64,000 nt of DNA from Melieria omissa (Eukaryota > Arthropoda > Insecta > Diptera > Ulidiidae), in contig OZ020267.1 in NCBI GenBank assembly GCA_963971225.1, positions 119,033,891 to 119,097,890 on the forward strand, written 5' to 3'. Shown here piece after piece: positions 44,968 through 61,787 of the stretch; position 1 is the first letter of the stretch, and each line of letters begins with the position of its first letter. A model generated the notes under the pieces. That model was not told the DNA's origin, searched no databases, and was given only the letters and a program-made list of their open reading frames with translations. A program made the position numbers and the translations under genes.

Positions 44968-45733
44968 ATTTTAATAATTGATTGGCACGACAGCCCGCTT
45001 ACGCGAGACTAATGGGCCAGTTACTCATGACACAGAACATAAACTTAACCATAAACATAAACTTAGAAAATTTGAGCGATTACTCATAACTTTATTTCCG
45101 TAAACATAAACTTAAAAATCAGTTGATCAGGTGAGCGACAATATTGCCACTTCGATTTCTCCATCTCGTGAACAATCAAATTCAAACTTTTCGCGACATT
45201 TTTTTACGTGCTATTATTAAATGTTTGAGCATCCAACGACTAAAATTATTAATACATTTACGAAACTAATAAAAATTGCAATTCGTTTTGTATATTTTAG
45301 AAATTATTTTAATTTGTTTACTTTTCAATTCATTCCGAAGAGAGTGGCAACATTGTTTGCGTTTTCCGTAAACATAAACTTAGAAACCAAAACGAAACAG
45401 ATTTCTAAGTTTACGGTTAAGTTCTAAGTTTATGTTCTATGTCACGGGTAACCAGTTGTACAGCTTTCGGGTATGCCAGGTCGTGCTAGCTGACAAGTAA
45501 AACTAAGTTATGTCATGAGTAACTGGCCCATAAGGCCTAGCTTCCCGCAACCACCCGTGTTGTGCGTGTGAATTTGTACGCGGGTGGAAGGGACCTACAG
45601 TTTTATGCCGGTTTCGAATGGCAGGTTGGGAGCTTTCTCATAAGCAATTTTTACTCTCAGAGGTTTGCTATTTCCAGCTGAGAGGAAAGCCGCCGAAAGA
45701 GAAAACGAGTTTTCCCGTTATTTTTTTTTTGGG
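44968..45733 (-). mobile_element. tRNA-derived SINE, copy D, split by a MITE
   Basis: The 3' part (44968-45012) and the body (45531-45733) are one SINE interrupted at GACTAA|GGCCTAG by the 518-bp element 45013-45530. The tRNA-like head is absent at the right end, where an oligo-T run follows. Confidence 0.8.
45013..45530. mobile_element. Harbinger-like MITE inside SINE D, TSD TAA
   Basis: The ends TGGGCCAGTTACTCATGACA and TGTCATGAGTAACTGGCCCA are perfect 20-bp inverts. TAA lies at 45010-45012 and 45531-45533, and removing the element plus one TAA restores the SINE consensus. Subterminal CATAAACTTA words occur in both orientations. Confidence 0.9.
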
Positions 45734-47053
45734 GGTTGAAACCCTTTAAAAAAAATTATAGATGGCAAATATGGTTTCAAGTGGTATTGGGCTCAAAAGT
45801 AGTTCACCGAAACTCCGAATGATATAGAGTGATGGTTAAAGAAATGGCTTCTCATCAGCAATATCAAAGACAAATAATAATAGTTTGTCTTTGGCAATAC
45901 TATGAAAATGGAAACAGGAAGAAGGAAAACAATTTCATAACCGATATAACCTTATTAAAGCGATGCGAGTCGCAATTTTGTAATTTCTAATTTGTAACTC
46001 CTAAAACTAAAAGTAGAATAAAATGCCTTTCATACTTTTCATTGAAATATAATATAATTTCAGTTATAAACTGCAATCAAATCCAAAATTCAATGTGAGG
46101 ATAACCAAGTGCCGCGATATACATACATATGTAGCTCGTGGTTTCCTTTGGGTGTAGTGTATCGAAATTACATCAACTCCAACTATTTGCAGGGCAAACT
46201 GTTGTATAAGTGGTAAGCAGAGAATGGTAAAATATTGTATTTACATTGTTTCAAGTGTGTATGTTTAAGTGTGTGCACTTAGATAATATAAATCGAGTAC
46301 TAAGCAGACACAGCTACTCTATTGTTACGATTAACACTACTTATAATTCTAGTAGTAAGACAATGTTCGATATAGTTAAGCAAATATTAAATTCACACTT
46401 CAAAATTGATACACCGTTTGTGGCTTAGAGTAGTTAACAAGAACAAAACTAATGGAGTACAGTGTTACGGATACAACCATTACGAATACGATGGCGGCAA
46501 CTATGATTTTAAAATCCATCTCAGAAATTTGATGAAATATTCCTGCAAAGGTATTTTATATATTCATTAGTACTGCAAACAATGCCTGCTTAGTAGCGCT
46601 TAAATATCAAATCAAAAATGTATTTAAAGCCTGAGATGTATAAATGACGAAATCTATAAATTTGCATGCAAATGTTAAATTTTAAGTAATGGATGAATAC
46701 ATCCTTTCATTGCATTTGTCTTCTTTTCCCAGCACGATTGCGGTTCTTAGATTACAGTAGTGGTAAGGAGGGCAAATGTCGTAAAATATTATGGAATACA
46801 TCATAGCGCGGTTTTGGAAAAGCATAAAAGGAGGAAAGTAATAAAAACCTCTCTACGACTATTGCAAGTATTAATTTGAGGAAGTCGAAAAAAAATAACA
46901 CTAACAACAAAATTGATTAAGAAAACAATAATGTTACAATCACGCCAAATGTTTTTTTAGAGTTAAATGTTAAATAGCAGTTAAATTATGTTAACAACGA
47001 TATTTACTACGAACATAATTAAGAATACGTTTAGCCGCATGGGATGTTCTTCT
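45734..47053. other. Intergenic sequence, nothing recognised
   Basis: AT-rich sequence without gene, element boundary or long repeat. Confidence 0.4.
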
Positions 47054-47668
47054 TTAACCTTCACTCTGTGCATGGGGTATACAGTTCCCCATAGCCACAG
47101 AAATTATGAATTTGTGAAGTTATTTCTTTCTGAACGATATATTAATACTTATATCATTAGATAGCTATGGATGAAAGGATTCTAAGCCCATAAGCAGATA
47201 TTTTTTTTAAGAGTTATTGGGCCAGTATACCCACATATTGCACACAAACTGTTTGTTGTGCTTTGGGCATAAATAACCCCGTTATATATACCAATACATT
47301 TTGTAAGCTAAACATGAATTTTCAAGTGTTTGTGTGGGTTTTTACAGTTATAACTATTGAGAAACATTAAGGAAAAGTAAGAAAATAGTTTCGAATTGTA
47401 ATTTCTTTGTAACGGTGTTTTCTTATACAACGTTACAAAGGCGATACAAATTAATGCTTACTGGTGTCAGCTGCACTTTCAGTTCAGATCGTTTCCTATA
47501 AAGTTGACATATTTGTTGCGTGAAGTGTTAGTGTGAATATATTTTAGTTTTGGTTTATTTGCATTCGTGTTTCTAGCATATTTTGAGTAAATAACTGGCT
47601 GCGATTTTATAAGTTTTGAGCTTTCGTCCTGATTATTTCTTGAATTTGCAGGTCGTGAGAAATTCGAA

Positions 47669-49561
47669 AAAATGTAAAGACTTAATGCTTTGCTTCGTGC
47701 ACAGGATGAGTTTCAGATGTTGCTAGACCAATGTGGAGGTGATATTGATGCTCCAGACACTCAAAGTAAGGATGAAAGCGGCGACGATGACGTGAATGAC
47801 GATGAATCAGATTTCAATGGACCTGTGGAAATTGCCTGATTTGAATTTCGCGCAGGACTGTAAAGAAGCTAATACCGACGAAGACGTTGTGCTACAGGAA
47901 GAAATGATAGCAGCTTTGTCACCTAATCATGGTCAAAAGTTCATATCACAGGGGAAAGCGGACAAGACAGTGTGGGGGTCCATGCCAGATCCGGCTGAAA
48001 CAATAAGAACCGATAGAATGGCTCTCAGCAGAAAAGCAGTACCATATATCCATATACCATCGCATGTATTTTGAGAGTAAAGTCGAACCATTCAAACGTA
48101 TACTCAATGTTCCCATTAGTAGCCAAATCGTCATAGAGACTAATAGAAAGGCGAAACGAGCATATCAAGCGCACAAACAAACTGGTAGCACAGCTACCAT
48201 GCGTCAATGGAAACCGACAACTGTAGATGAAATATATGCTTACGTAGCGATTTTATTGTATGCACAGCTACCATGCGTCAATGGAAACCGTCAACTGTAG
48301 ATGAAATATATGCTTACGTAGCGATTTTATTGTATGCACAGCTACCATGCGTCAATGGAAACCGACAACTGTAGATGAAATATATGCTTACGTAGCAATT
48401 TTATTGTATGCATCAGGGTTATTTCCACAAGAAAACTCACCCTTTTTACTGGGCAGTAATGTCTCAGCAAAGATTCGAGCAACTATCAAGATTTCTGAGA
48501 TTCGACGATCAGCGAAGAAGAGCAGCTCGCTTAGCAACCGATAAGCCAGCGGCATTTCGGACATATTTGGACACTTTTCCTCACCCGACTGAATGAAGAA
48601 TACGTTGCGTCGAAAGAATTGACTATAGACGAGCAGTTAAGCCCGGAAAGTATGGGATGAAAATATTTTGGATAGTCGACGCGCAAACTAATTTTCCACT
48701 CAACGCTGAAATTTACGTGGGAACTCAGCCAACTGTGTATAGAACTGTTCGAATTTCGCACGATCTGGTAGTTCGTCTAGCTGGGATATATCTTGGTAAA
48801 GGATATAATAACGATGGATAACTTTTTCACCAGCTATCCATTAGCACGCGACTTAATACAACAAACTACAACCATTGTTAGTACGATACGTTCCAATAAA
48901 CGCGAATTGCTAGCGGTTTTTACCAAGCAAGAATACCTTGCTAACCGTGAGCCGATGTCGTCGCGAATTTGTTTTTCAGATCAAATGATATCGGTTAGTT
49001 TTATGCCCGAAAAAAGAAAGAATGTTTTGCTATTGTGGACAGGACACACAAATCATTCACAGCTATAATGAATGCAAAGGTGGTGTGGGTACTTTCGACA
49101 AATTGTTGTGCGCATACACCTGTAAGAGAAAAAAATAATAGGTGACCAATGGTTTTATGGTTCAACATGGTGGACGCAGCAGCTCTGTGTGCATATCGAG
49201 CAATCCGCATTGATGTGTAAAAAAGAATAACAGAAGAAAACAATTCCTCAAAGAAATGGCGAAGGAACTGGCAGCGCCACATCTCACAGGTCGTGCCGCG
49301 ACGCCCCAAGGATCTATAAGGATTGCTTTGTCATTGTTGGGGTACAAATGTGCAAAGCTGAATGTGCCAGAGTCTATTCCAACTAAACAGGGCTCATGTA
49401 GAGCACAAGGGTGTCCGCACTGTAAGTGCAGCCGAACTCAGGACACAAACACAACGTCCTTATGTGATGTCTGTAAAGCACCAGTTTGCGCACAGCACTC
49501 CGTACGTGTCTGTCACTGTGGTTATGTGCACCTGAACGCCGCGATAGAAGCTGATGAGTAG
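47669..49561 (+). pseudogene. piggyBac transposase pseudogene
   Basis: Recognisable blocks in order: an acidic N-terminus (DEFQMLLDQCGGDIDAPD, about 47706); RMYFESKVEPFKRILNVP-like sequence (about 48060); MRQWKPTTVDEIYAYVAILLY, the piggyBac core start; FYWAVMSQQRFEQLSRFLRF (about 48440); ELTIDEQL with the catalytic DEQ-type Asp (about 48620); ITMDNFFTSYPLARDL with the second Asp (about 48805); and a Cys-rich C-terminus (CPHCKC...CDVCKAPVCAQHS, about 49415-49520), matching the zinc-binding domain of piggyBac. The frame breaks several times, including a stop inside the core, so it cannot be active. Length and order fit a family member of about 570-600 residues. Confidence 0.88.
48188..48409 (+). 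repeat. Three tandem copies of a 74-bp transposase segment
   Basis: Units 48188-48261, 48262-48335 and 48336-48409 are almost identical (start GCACAGCTACCATGCGTC). One unit is the ancestral content; the two extra add 148 bp, which is not a multiple of three and shifts the transposase frame. Confidence 0.9.
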
Positions 49562-50132
49562 CCAGATATGTATCATACTATTTGCATTTTAGACTATTTC
49601 GACTCATATCCTATAGATAATTTTTTTATCCTACTTTATAGAGCCATACATGTCAGCGCCATCGATGCCAGCGCCTAGTGCCGGTACCTCCAGAGCATCT
49701 AAAAGAAAGCCCCGACAGATATCAACTACTTCCTGCACAACCGCCAAGCGGCCGATAGCGCATCGGTGAAAATTCAAAGACAGTGTGCAAACAAAAAACA
49801 AATAATAATTACAACAAAAAAACAACATCAACAACATAACAAAAATATTTCATAATATAATTATCTCCTAAAACACTATTATTTTACTCATTCCCATACA
49901 AAATGTACTGGTTTAAACAATGGGGAACTCAGTTCCTCATTGCACGGGATTAGGGTGTAAAAACCACGCACAGAGTGAAGGTTAATGCTGAACAATATGA
50001 AGCCAAGAAACATAAGAAATTAATTTTGTGTGAGTTGGTTGCTGTCACTTATCGACGTTGATCACTTATCGATGAACGGGATCACACAGAAAGTAACAAC
50101 GTTTTGTGCAGTTTGTTTGTATAATAATTAAT

Positions 50133-50837
50133 AACTGGCACGTAAGCACGATTACGAGACTAAGGCGTAGCTACCCGCAACCATTCGTAATGTGCGTGCG
50201 AATTTGTACAAAAGGTTGGAAGGAACCTACAGTTTTATGTCCATTTCCATATATGTAATACTTCTATATTGGCACTAACGTATCTTCACAATGTGTTTTC
50301 ATTCGGAAATCAAAGGGAGACAAGCGATGAGACAGAAAACACGAAATTTTGTGAATATATTTCTATGCGTGTATACATGTGCACTTCTACACATGAACAA
50401 CTGTCAAACTGCTCCTGGGGTGGTTGAAGAAATTTCAGTTAATTTCGACAAATTCATATTTTTTTCCAGTCAATTGTTTTCCCGTCTGAACGCACCTGAC
50501 TTTTTGCCACTTTTGAAATATGTCAAGGTACATTCGTTTATACGCTTTCTCGCTCATATTTCACTATTGCTGTACTGTGATGTTGGCGAATGTACCTTGA
50601 GCTTAGTGCCAATATAGAAGTACTACATATATGCCCATTTCGAACGGCGAGTTGGGAGCTTTTCATAGGCAATTTTACTTTCAGAGGTTTGCCATTTCCT
50701 GCTGAGAGGACAGCCGCCGAAAGAGGAAACTAGTTTCCCCGTTATTTTTTTAGGTGTTATTACGGGCAGTATTTGAACCTGCGGTTTGCTGCCTTTGACT
50801 CGCGGTCCAACGCATTAACCAACTGAGCCACGGCGGC
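50133..50837 (-). mobile_element. tRNA-derived SINE, copy E, split by a hAT-like MITE
   Basis: The head (read in reverse AGCCGCCGTGGCTCAGTTGG, with GGTTCAAATACTG as B-box) lies at 50837-50765. The body continues to 50634 and resumes at 50247-50133 on the other side of the insert. The A- and B-boxes are better preserved than in the other copies. Confidence 0.85.
50248..50633. mobile_element. CATATATG hAT-like MITE, full length, inside SINE E
   Basis: The ends CATATATGTAATACTTCTAT and ATAGAAGTACTACATATATG are inverted. Flanks TCCATTTC / CCCATTTC are an 8-bp duplication with one mismatch. At 386 bp it is the uninterrupted reference copy for 16304-17465 and 7447-7706. Confidence 0.85.
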
Positions 50838-51088
50838 TGAATGAAGAATGAAGATAGCGCAGCGAATTAACATCTAGCGGCTATGCTGGCTTGGCCATGT
50901 CTGCTGTATGGACGATGAAGCTCCGGCGAAAAAGGTGTTTGATGCGGTAGTTGGAAGTCCAGTGGAAGGACCAAGTTCAGGAGGCCCTATCTTCTCTTGG
51001 TTTGACCAACGGAAAAAGGCGCGCGCAAAACAGAGGCAGCTGGAGAGAGCTTTTGCGGCAGGCCGTAACCCGGTAACGGGATGTTAGG
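50838..51088 (+). pseudogene. C-terminal fragment of a LINE ORF2
   Basis: One frame gives LCWLGHVCCMDDEAPAKKVF, and after a frameshift a second gives WKDQVQEALSSLGLTN followed by WRELLRQAVTR and a stop. This 'RWLGHV.RM....P.KKVF ... W.DQ' tail is common at the end of insect non-LTR reverse transcriptases. It directly abuts the SINE head. Confidence 0.75.
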
Positions 51089-54000
51089 GCCAGTTAGGTT
51101 AGTAGATAAGTTGCACTGAGCCTAGAGATTACCTATTGTGCCCACTACAAGTTTAAGATAACTAACAGTAACATGAATTAAGTTTTTTTACGCTTTTATG
51201 AGAATGAATAAAAACGTGTTTCACATCACCCTATCTGTCCCTACATAACGTATATCGCGATATTTCGATAAATTGTGACTAGAAAATTTGGTACTGTTCA
51301 GACAAATTGTCAGAAAAAAGGAAAAGAGAAATAAATATATCAGCTAATTTATAAAATGTGATTACGTTTTTCTAGTTTTTTAGAACGATACTTAGTTTTA
51401 TGCAACCTAATCAGTAATTATGCCGCTGATTTTGCATATGACTGTTGCGACACTATCTTGTTAGCATTCAAATGAAACATTTAAAATTGTAAATAGCAAC
51501 CTTACAACCATAAAATCATTTTAATTTCTTTTAGATCGAGACCACTCAGCTCTGTACATGATCATTTTTATGTGTATGCATGCAACAAAAAACACTTCCA
51601 TAAATACAAGGAAAGGCTAAGGCTAGGCGCAATCTAACAAAGCCCCAAGATATATATGTATGTATAACAGAAAATCATGGCATTCCCTAAATTGTTGCAT
51701 CCTCTCTCTGGAAGAATTATTTGCAGGGGCAGTTATTTTTTATTTTTAAAACCAAAAAAGTATACAGAAACAGGAGAAGAACTGCTTCAAGTATACCATT
51801 GTGATCCTTGTTACCAAGGCTTCCATAAAATGGAAGCTTTTTAAATTGTATTTCATTTTCTTTGGGCACAAATAAAAGTTATTGTTTGACTTTTATTTCT
51901 TTAAGGAAAAAGAAAAATTATTTTGTACTTTTATGTTTTTGGACAAAACAAGTTATTTTATTACTTTATATTTCTGGGCAAAAATAAGTTATTTATTACA
52001 TAAAAGCTTAGCAAAATAGTTAAAAAATGTGGTTTTGTGTTCTATTTTTGATTCTCAAGAGCAAGACTGGACATAATTAAATCCAAAGAGTTCTAGTTTT
52101 AAATTAAAATGACACAACCCGCTATTACACTGAACAAAACACAATTATGTAGCAGTTCAATTAAAAACTACAGAGAAATACTAAGTTTTTTATAATAAGT
52201 CAGAATTAAGTATAAAAATATCTTTTATTTTAGCCCAACTAAATAAAAGTCGAATAATTTCTTGGTTTGACTTTTTTTATAAAATGCATAACTGTTACGA
52301 TCCCTGATTATTTAAACAAATCGTTCATTACTATTACAATTATTACAGAAATTCGGTTAAAGACTTAATAGTTAGTAAATATTACACGCAAAACATTTTA
52401 AATCAACGAAAGTCCTATATCATATCCTAAAATCAATTCTTTGCGTCTTTCGCTGGCATTACAAGAGTTTTATTTAATTCTAATACAATAATCTACTGCA
52501 TATGTAAGTACTTTCTGAGTAAACACTATCTAAGACATTCACAATCGTACTCTTTTTGTATAAAAATGTTTAATTGAGGTTTGCTTTCGAAATTTTTTGT
52601 CAATAGTTCGAAATTTCATATAACATTATTAATTTTTACAATTTTATACACATGTCATATTTTTTTTTAAACACAACTTCTTCTCCACATATACCATGTG
52701 CCAAAAAAGACCGCAATCTTTTTTACAAGACCATTCAGAATAAAAAAACCATTAGAACTAGAGGCAATTCTACGTGATTTCACTAACTGACGTTTTCTTA
52801 GTAGCTGACAACTTACTTAAAACAGACGGTAGTTAATTTTAGTAAAAGGAGTAATAGTTTGATTCAGAACTCCAATAGGATTAGAATAAGTTTGTTAGTA
52901 AAGTGCTTTCTTATTATATTTCCAGTCACTTGTTGTCGTTTTTTGCAGTGAACTCTCCACAAAAACGTAAAAGAAACTAACAGGGCTATTCTGGGAAATA
53001 TAGTTGAAAGACATTCAAAAGATTATTGAATGATAGTTTGAAAGACTGAATGAAAGATTTTAGCTATTCCAACGAAAATCTTTCCGAAAAGGCTCTAAAA
53101 TTCACCGCTCGAGTTGAAAAGCTGTGTGACAAAAATTCAAACAAAATTTCAAAAATTTCAAATAAACAAAACAAAATTCAAGCAATTCCGGAGTCATGAC
53201 AAGACTGGAAATTTTGCATTGAGTGCGCCATGCGATGATCACATACATATCTAAAATATTTAGCTTAGAAAATTTATATATATTTTTATTTAAATATATG
53301 TTAATAATATCGTACTGCTTCAACGTTAATGCTGTAAAATCATTTACGATTCATGTAAAGTGATACAGGATTTTCATTGCCGGCAGATGGAGTGATGATT
53401 GACGCATGGCAGTGATTCGTTCCATAGACTAAATTCAAAAAATTTATAGTCACAGAATTTAACGATTTTGATGTCATTTGAAAGGTAAAACTCCAACTAA
53501 GAAAACCCCAAAACATCTGTGCAAAAGATTAATTAGTGTCTGTGCAAAAGCGGCTCAAAGTTGATACTTTTTTCACAAAAAAATTTAAACACACATTTTC
53601 TGTTTTTTAGTCTATTGAGTAAAAAAAAATGTAAAAATTCATAGTTACCAAGAAGTTGCTAAAACTTGCAATATAGATTAAGAAATGATGTGGCCATTTT
53701 CGCTTTTAATGTTTTCTCAAAATTTACTATGCTGAGGCTTTTACTTCACTTTTAATTCAAAATACTTTTCTAAATTAAAAATCTGAAAATTGGCAAAACA
53801 GAGGAAAATATCTAAAAAGTATGTGAAAGTATGTTCCTGGATTTTTTTTATTTTAAGAAGCATTCTTTCTTTGTCAGATAATACCTCCGATCTCAGAAAA
53901 TAATTCAATTTGAAAAGTAGTCTAAACACGTATTTTTCGACAAAATGTATTTTATTTATCCCTAAAAGTATGCAATTAGCATGAAAAACGAAAAAAATCT

Positions 54001-54950
54001 GCAAACAAAACATAAATCTATTATTATCGTTTTTATTGCAAAAAACAGAAGGTCCTAAGACAATTTATGTTACTCCTACGAATTATCAATGTTGACGTTA
54101 CCGATTAAATGTAAAATCTGAAAAATCTAGCCAACACACTTGGTGCTATAGCTATCCAAAAATGACGAAATTTGCCAATTTAAGTCTCAGGCATTGCCAA
54201 ACTACAACAGTTTAAAAAAAAAACAAAATAGAAATTTCAATTCAGCAAACCATGATTAACTAGTATACCAAATTGTATGAGGAACGGACCCCTCCTTCTT
54301 ATTCTGAGAATTCTTCCATTGTATATCGTTTCTTTTCACAAAACAAACACAACGCACGTGCTTTTTTCAAGCTGAAAGACGACCCCAAAAGCATATCTTC
54401 CAAACTGTCTTTCATGATTCGTAAACAAAATTTCAATATAGTTGCTAGAATAGCAAATTGTCTTTCGAAAGATTTTTGTACTTGGAAAGATTGAGGTGAA
54501 TTGAAAGATAGTTGCCAGACTAGCCCTGTTTTAAATAGAGTCTTCGTTATAAGTTATAACTTTCAAATGGTACAATGCGGCTTTTTATTGGCATAGGTAT
54601 ACATATATTAATATATAATATATAATATTATTATCTTTAAGAGCAAACCGTAGCTCTTTCTATGTACACTTTGTAGCAAAACTAGAACTCAATGCAGGTG
54701 TGTGACCTAGTTGCTTTTCTTGCCTTGGGATATACTTATTATATTGCTCCTATGACTGTTTTTAGGTCAAAGCTTTTTGGTATTGTCTCAATTAGATCGA
54801 AAGGCTGTTCATAATTTGAGAACCTGCAAAACATGTGCATTTACATATAGTTGTCTGACAGATGTGTCGCTGTGTGTCGATGTGAGAGAGGCCAACTTGT
54901 GGAGGCAATAAGTTTATGAACATTCCGCAGTTCTAAACTCATTTGCGTAA
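51089..54950. other. Long AT-rich stretch without gene
   Basis: No bounded transposon and no coding exon was recognised. It holds the second copy (54105-54205) of the repeat at 34190. If the TTLL4-type gene continues left of 57354, this would be intron. Confidence 0.4.
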
Positions 54951-55029
54951 GCAATCTGGAAAGCTGCTAAACTAATCCGTCACAGTGAATTACCACCTAC
55001 AGGTGTCAAAGGTATCAAATGAAAGGTAG

Positions 55030-55350
55030 TTCAAAGTTGTCGTACCTAACTTCAAGGCATAGGGCAACATCGAGTCATTCTCTGCTGGGTTCTGACCGAC
55101 TTGGGAGTGGTTGGAAACGAGGCAGCGAGATTTTGAGAATGGCAGGAAAGGGGGTTTATGTATTTGAATATTTACACGTTGACCAATAAAGATATTGAGT
55201 CGTCATGGCGTAGCAGAACGATTGCGGAACCTGATGTACACTATAGCCCTCCGTGTCCATGAGAAAAACTCGATTTGTACTGTGCCTGAGTCGAACCTGT
55301 ATTGGGCAGATCACAGACACTGCCGTATTGGGTTTATGCTCATCAAATGA
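55030..55350 (+). pseudogene. RNase H-type fragment of a non-LTR element
   Basis: The frame near 55072-55135 reads VILCWVLTDLGVVGNEAARF, a decayed RNase H signature (WVPxHxGVxGNExAD) in which the key His is lost. Downstream words resemble the zinc-knuckle region that follows in R1/Jockey-like elements. Stops and frameshifts are present. Confidence 0.5.
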
Positions 55351-56956
55351 CGCCTAACGGCTAGTTACGTATTTAAAAGCTGTGGATATGAAGAAGTGAC
55401 GATTTTATGCCGACAAGCGTCAAGGTGGGAGCTTTTTTATAGGTAAAATTCTTCCCCCTCAACCCTCGTTTTTGTTTGTTGTTTTTCTAATTATTTGTCC
55501 ATTTCCCACTTTGGAGGTGTCTCAATCGGAGTGGAAAAAGTGCTTCGACAATTGGTTTCAGCGCATGCAAAAGTGTATAAATCTTCAAGAAGAATACTTT
55601 GAAAAGCAATAAAACCATTTTTGATGATAACAAAATGCATTTTCATCCTTTTTGAAAAAATATAAAAGGCAATCTTCGTAGAACAAAAATCGACTAGACC
55701 TCAAATTACTTCTATTTTTTTGTTTCACAGATCAATTTAAATCGCTGAGTTTATGTGAACTTCCACATTTCAACTCTGAGAAAACACACTCTGAATGTTT
55801 TGCACAACCACGCAAACTATATTGCACTCTATGCACTCAAACTATGGAAATGTAAACTACAACCTTTATATGTTTTTTAAATCACCTCCTCTACTTCTAC
55901 AAGACTTTTCATACCTCAGCTCAAGAGTGAGTATGTATATGGGAATTGCCACCAGTGTATAATATGTGTCTTGATAACCGACTTTGAATTCTACTGCTAT
56001 GCATTTTTGCTGTCCGAATACCAATGTTTTGGTGTGGATGAACAGAGTACGGCATTTAAGAGCTTCGGGGGACCAAATCTGTTTTCTGGTACTAATGCCG
56101 TATACGCGGTTTATCAAAAGGTCGATACGCGATTTTAAAGTTCAAACGACGAAATGTCACCATGCTAGAACGAGCATTTTGGAAGTACTCAGAGCTTTCA
56201 TTGTAGCATTATATTTCCCCACATTCCCAGTACTTTCCCACTTTCTGTTAATAGCAAGGACGGTCCCTATGAGGCATTTGTGTGTGAGAGTTTTTGCGTT
56301 TAAGCTTTAGAATTGTTTATTGTTGAGATTTTAATATCACACACTATTATATTGAGTCCTAGAAATGGTGCCACAGCAAAATTAAATATGTCAAAAATTA
56401 ACATGAATATATGGATGTATTTTAAGCGATACATAAAACGGATTTATTATTTGTTTCATAAATTACGCAACAATTTTTTTTTAATTAGGCAATTTTTAAA
56501 AAGCATTTTAAAAAACAGCAATTAGTAAGTCGGATCAGGTTTTGAGGTAGTGAAAGGTTTAAAGCATAAGTAAAGCCTAATTAATTCACATTTTCTTATC
56601 TCAATTTGTTATATGAAATTTCTTTCTCTTTTAGTTTTCGAAATAAGGCAAACTTGTATTTAATGTTGCAAGTCTTTTTATAAAAGCTGTAAAACTGGAC
56701 CGACTTACGATAATATAAGGCACGGCAGCGCCAATACAATGATTGAATAGCACGCCAACATCCCTCAAAATATTAATAAAAAATTTAACTTTAAATGGTT
56801 TAATGCATACCATAAATATCGTAATTTGAATATATTTTAGCACTTACTACCTATAACATCTGCACTGCTCTTTCGAAAATTAGGCATAAATGCAGTATAG
56901 CGCACCCTCGTGAAAAAGATAAATAAAAATCTGAGAAACTCAAAATGTTGCCTAGG
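55351..56956. other. Intergenic or intronic sequence
   Basis: Overlapping open frames on both strands at 55866-56310 show no domain or splice context. Nothing else was recognised. Confidence 0.35.
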
Positions 56957-57228
56957 AAACGCCCATAAAAGGCGTGGCCTGGAGTCTAAGTTCAAAGTTG
57001 ATATCAAAATAGCTCAATCAATTCTCAATCGATTCACACGATATGGGTATCAAATGAAAGACATAAGGTACATATTACATACCTAATGTTGCACATCAAT
57101 AGAAAGGTATGAAAAATACCTTTCATTTGATTCCCATATCGTGTAAATCGCTTGAGAGTTGATTGAGTTATTTTGATACCAACTTTGAACTTTGACCCCA
57201 GGCCACGCCTTTTGTGGGCGTTTTTGTT
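56957..57228. repeat. Foldback of the CACGATATGGGTATCAAA family
   Basis: The left arm (ACGCCCATAAAAGGCGTGGC, GTTCAAAGTTG, CACACGATATGGGTATCAAA) is mirrored by the right arm (TTTGATTCCCATATCGTGTA, CAACTTTGAAC, GCCACGCCTTTTGTGGGCGT). The loop contains TGCACATCAATAGAAAGGTATG. Half-copies lie at 17965 and 30300. It stands just beyond the last visible TTLL4 exon. Confidence 0.8.
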
Positions 57229-57353
57229 TGTTGGATTTACGTAAATAGCTCTATATAGCCCAATTTTCAGTTTTGTTTTCATGAGTGTTCGCTAGACTGC
57301 ATTTGTTCCGAAAATTACTGTGATGTGAACTAGGTGGCGCTAATCAAACTTAC

Positions 57354-61787
<4,434 letters not shown>

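Larger units (their letters stand above)
47058..49981 (+). mobile_element. Degenerate piggyBac transposon, 2.9 kb
   Basis: The ends CCTTCACTCTGTGC and GCACAGAGTGAAGG are exact inverts with TTAA at 47054-47057 and 49982-49985. Subterminal words GGGG(T/A)A...GTTCC occur near both ends. It carries one transposase gene on the plus strand, disabled by frameshifts, stops and an internal tandem triplication. Confidence 0.92.

Noticed and set aside
48188..48409. CRISPR-like array (three direct repeats of 74 bp)
   Set aside because: The repeats are contiguous without spacers, lie within a transposase frame, and the window is eukaryotic.
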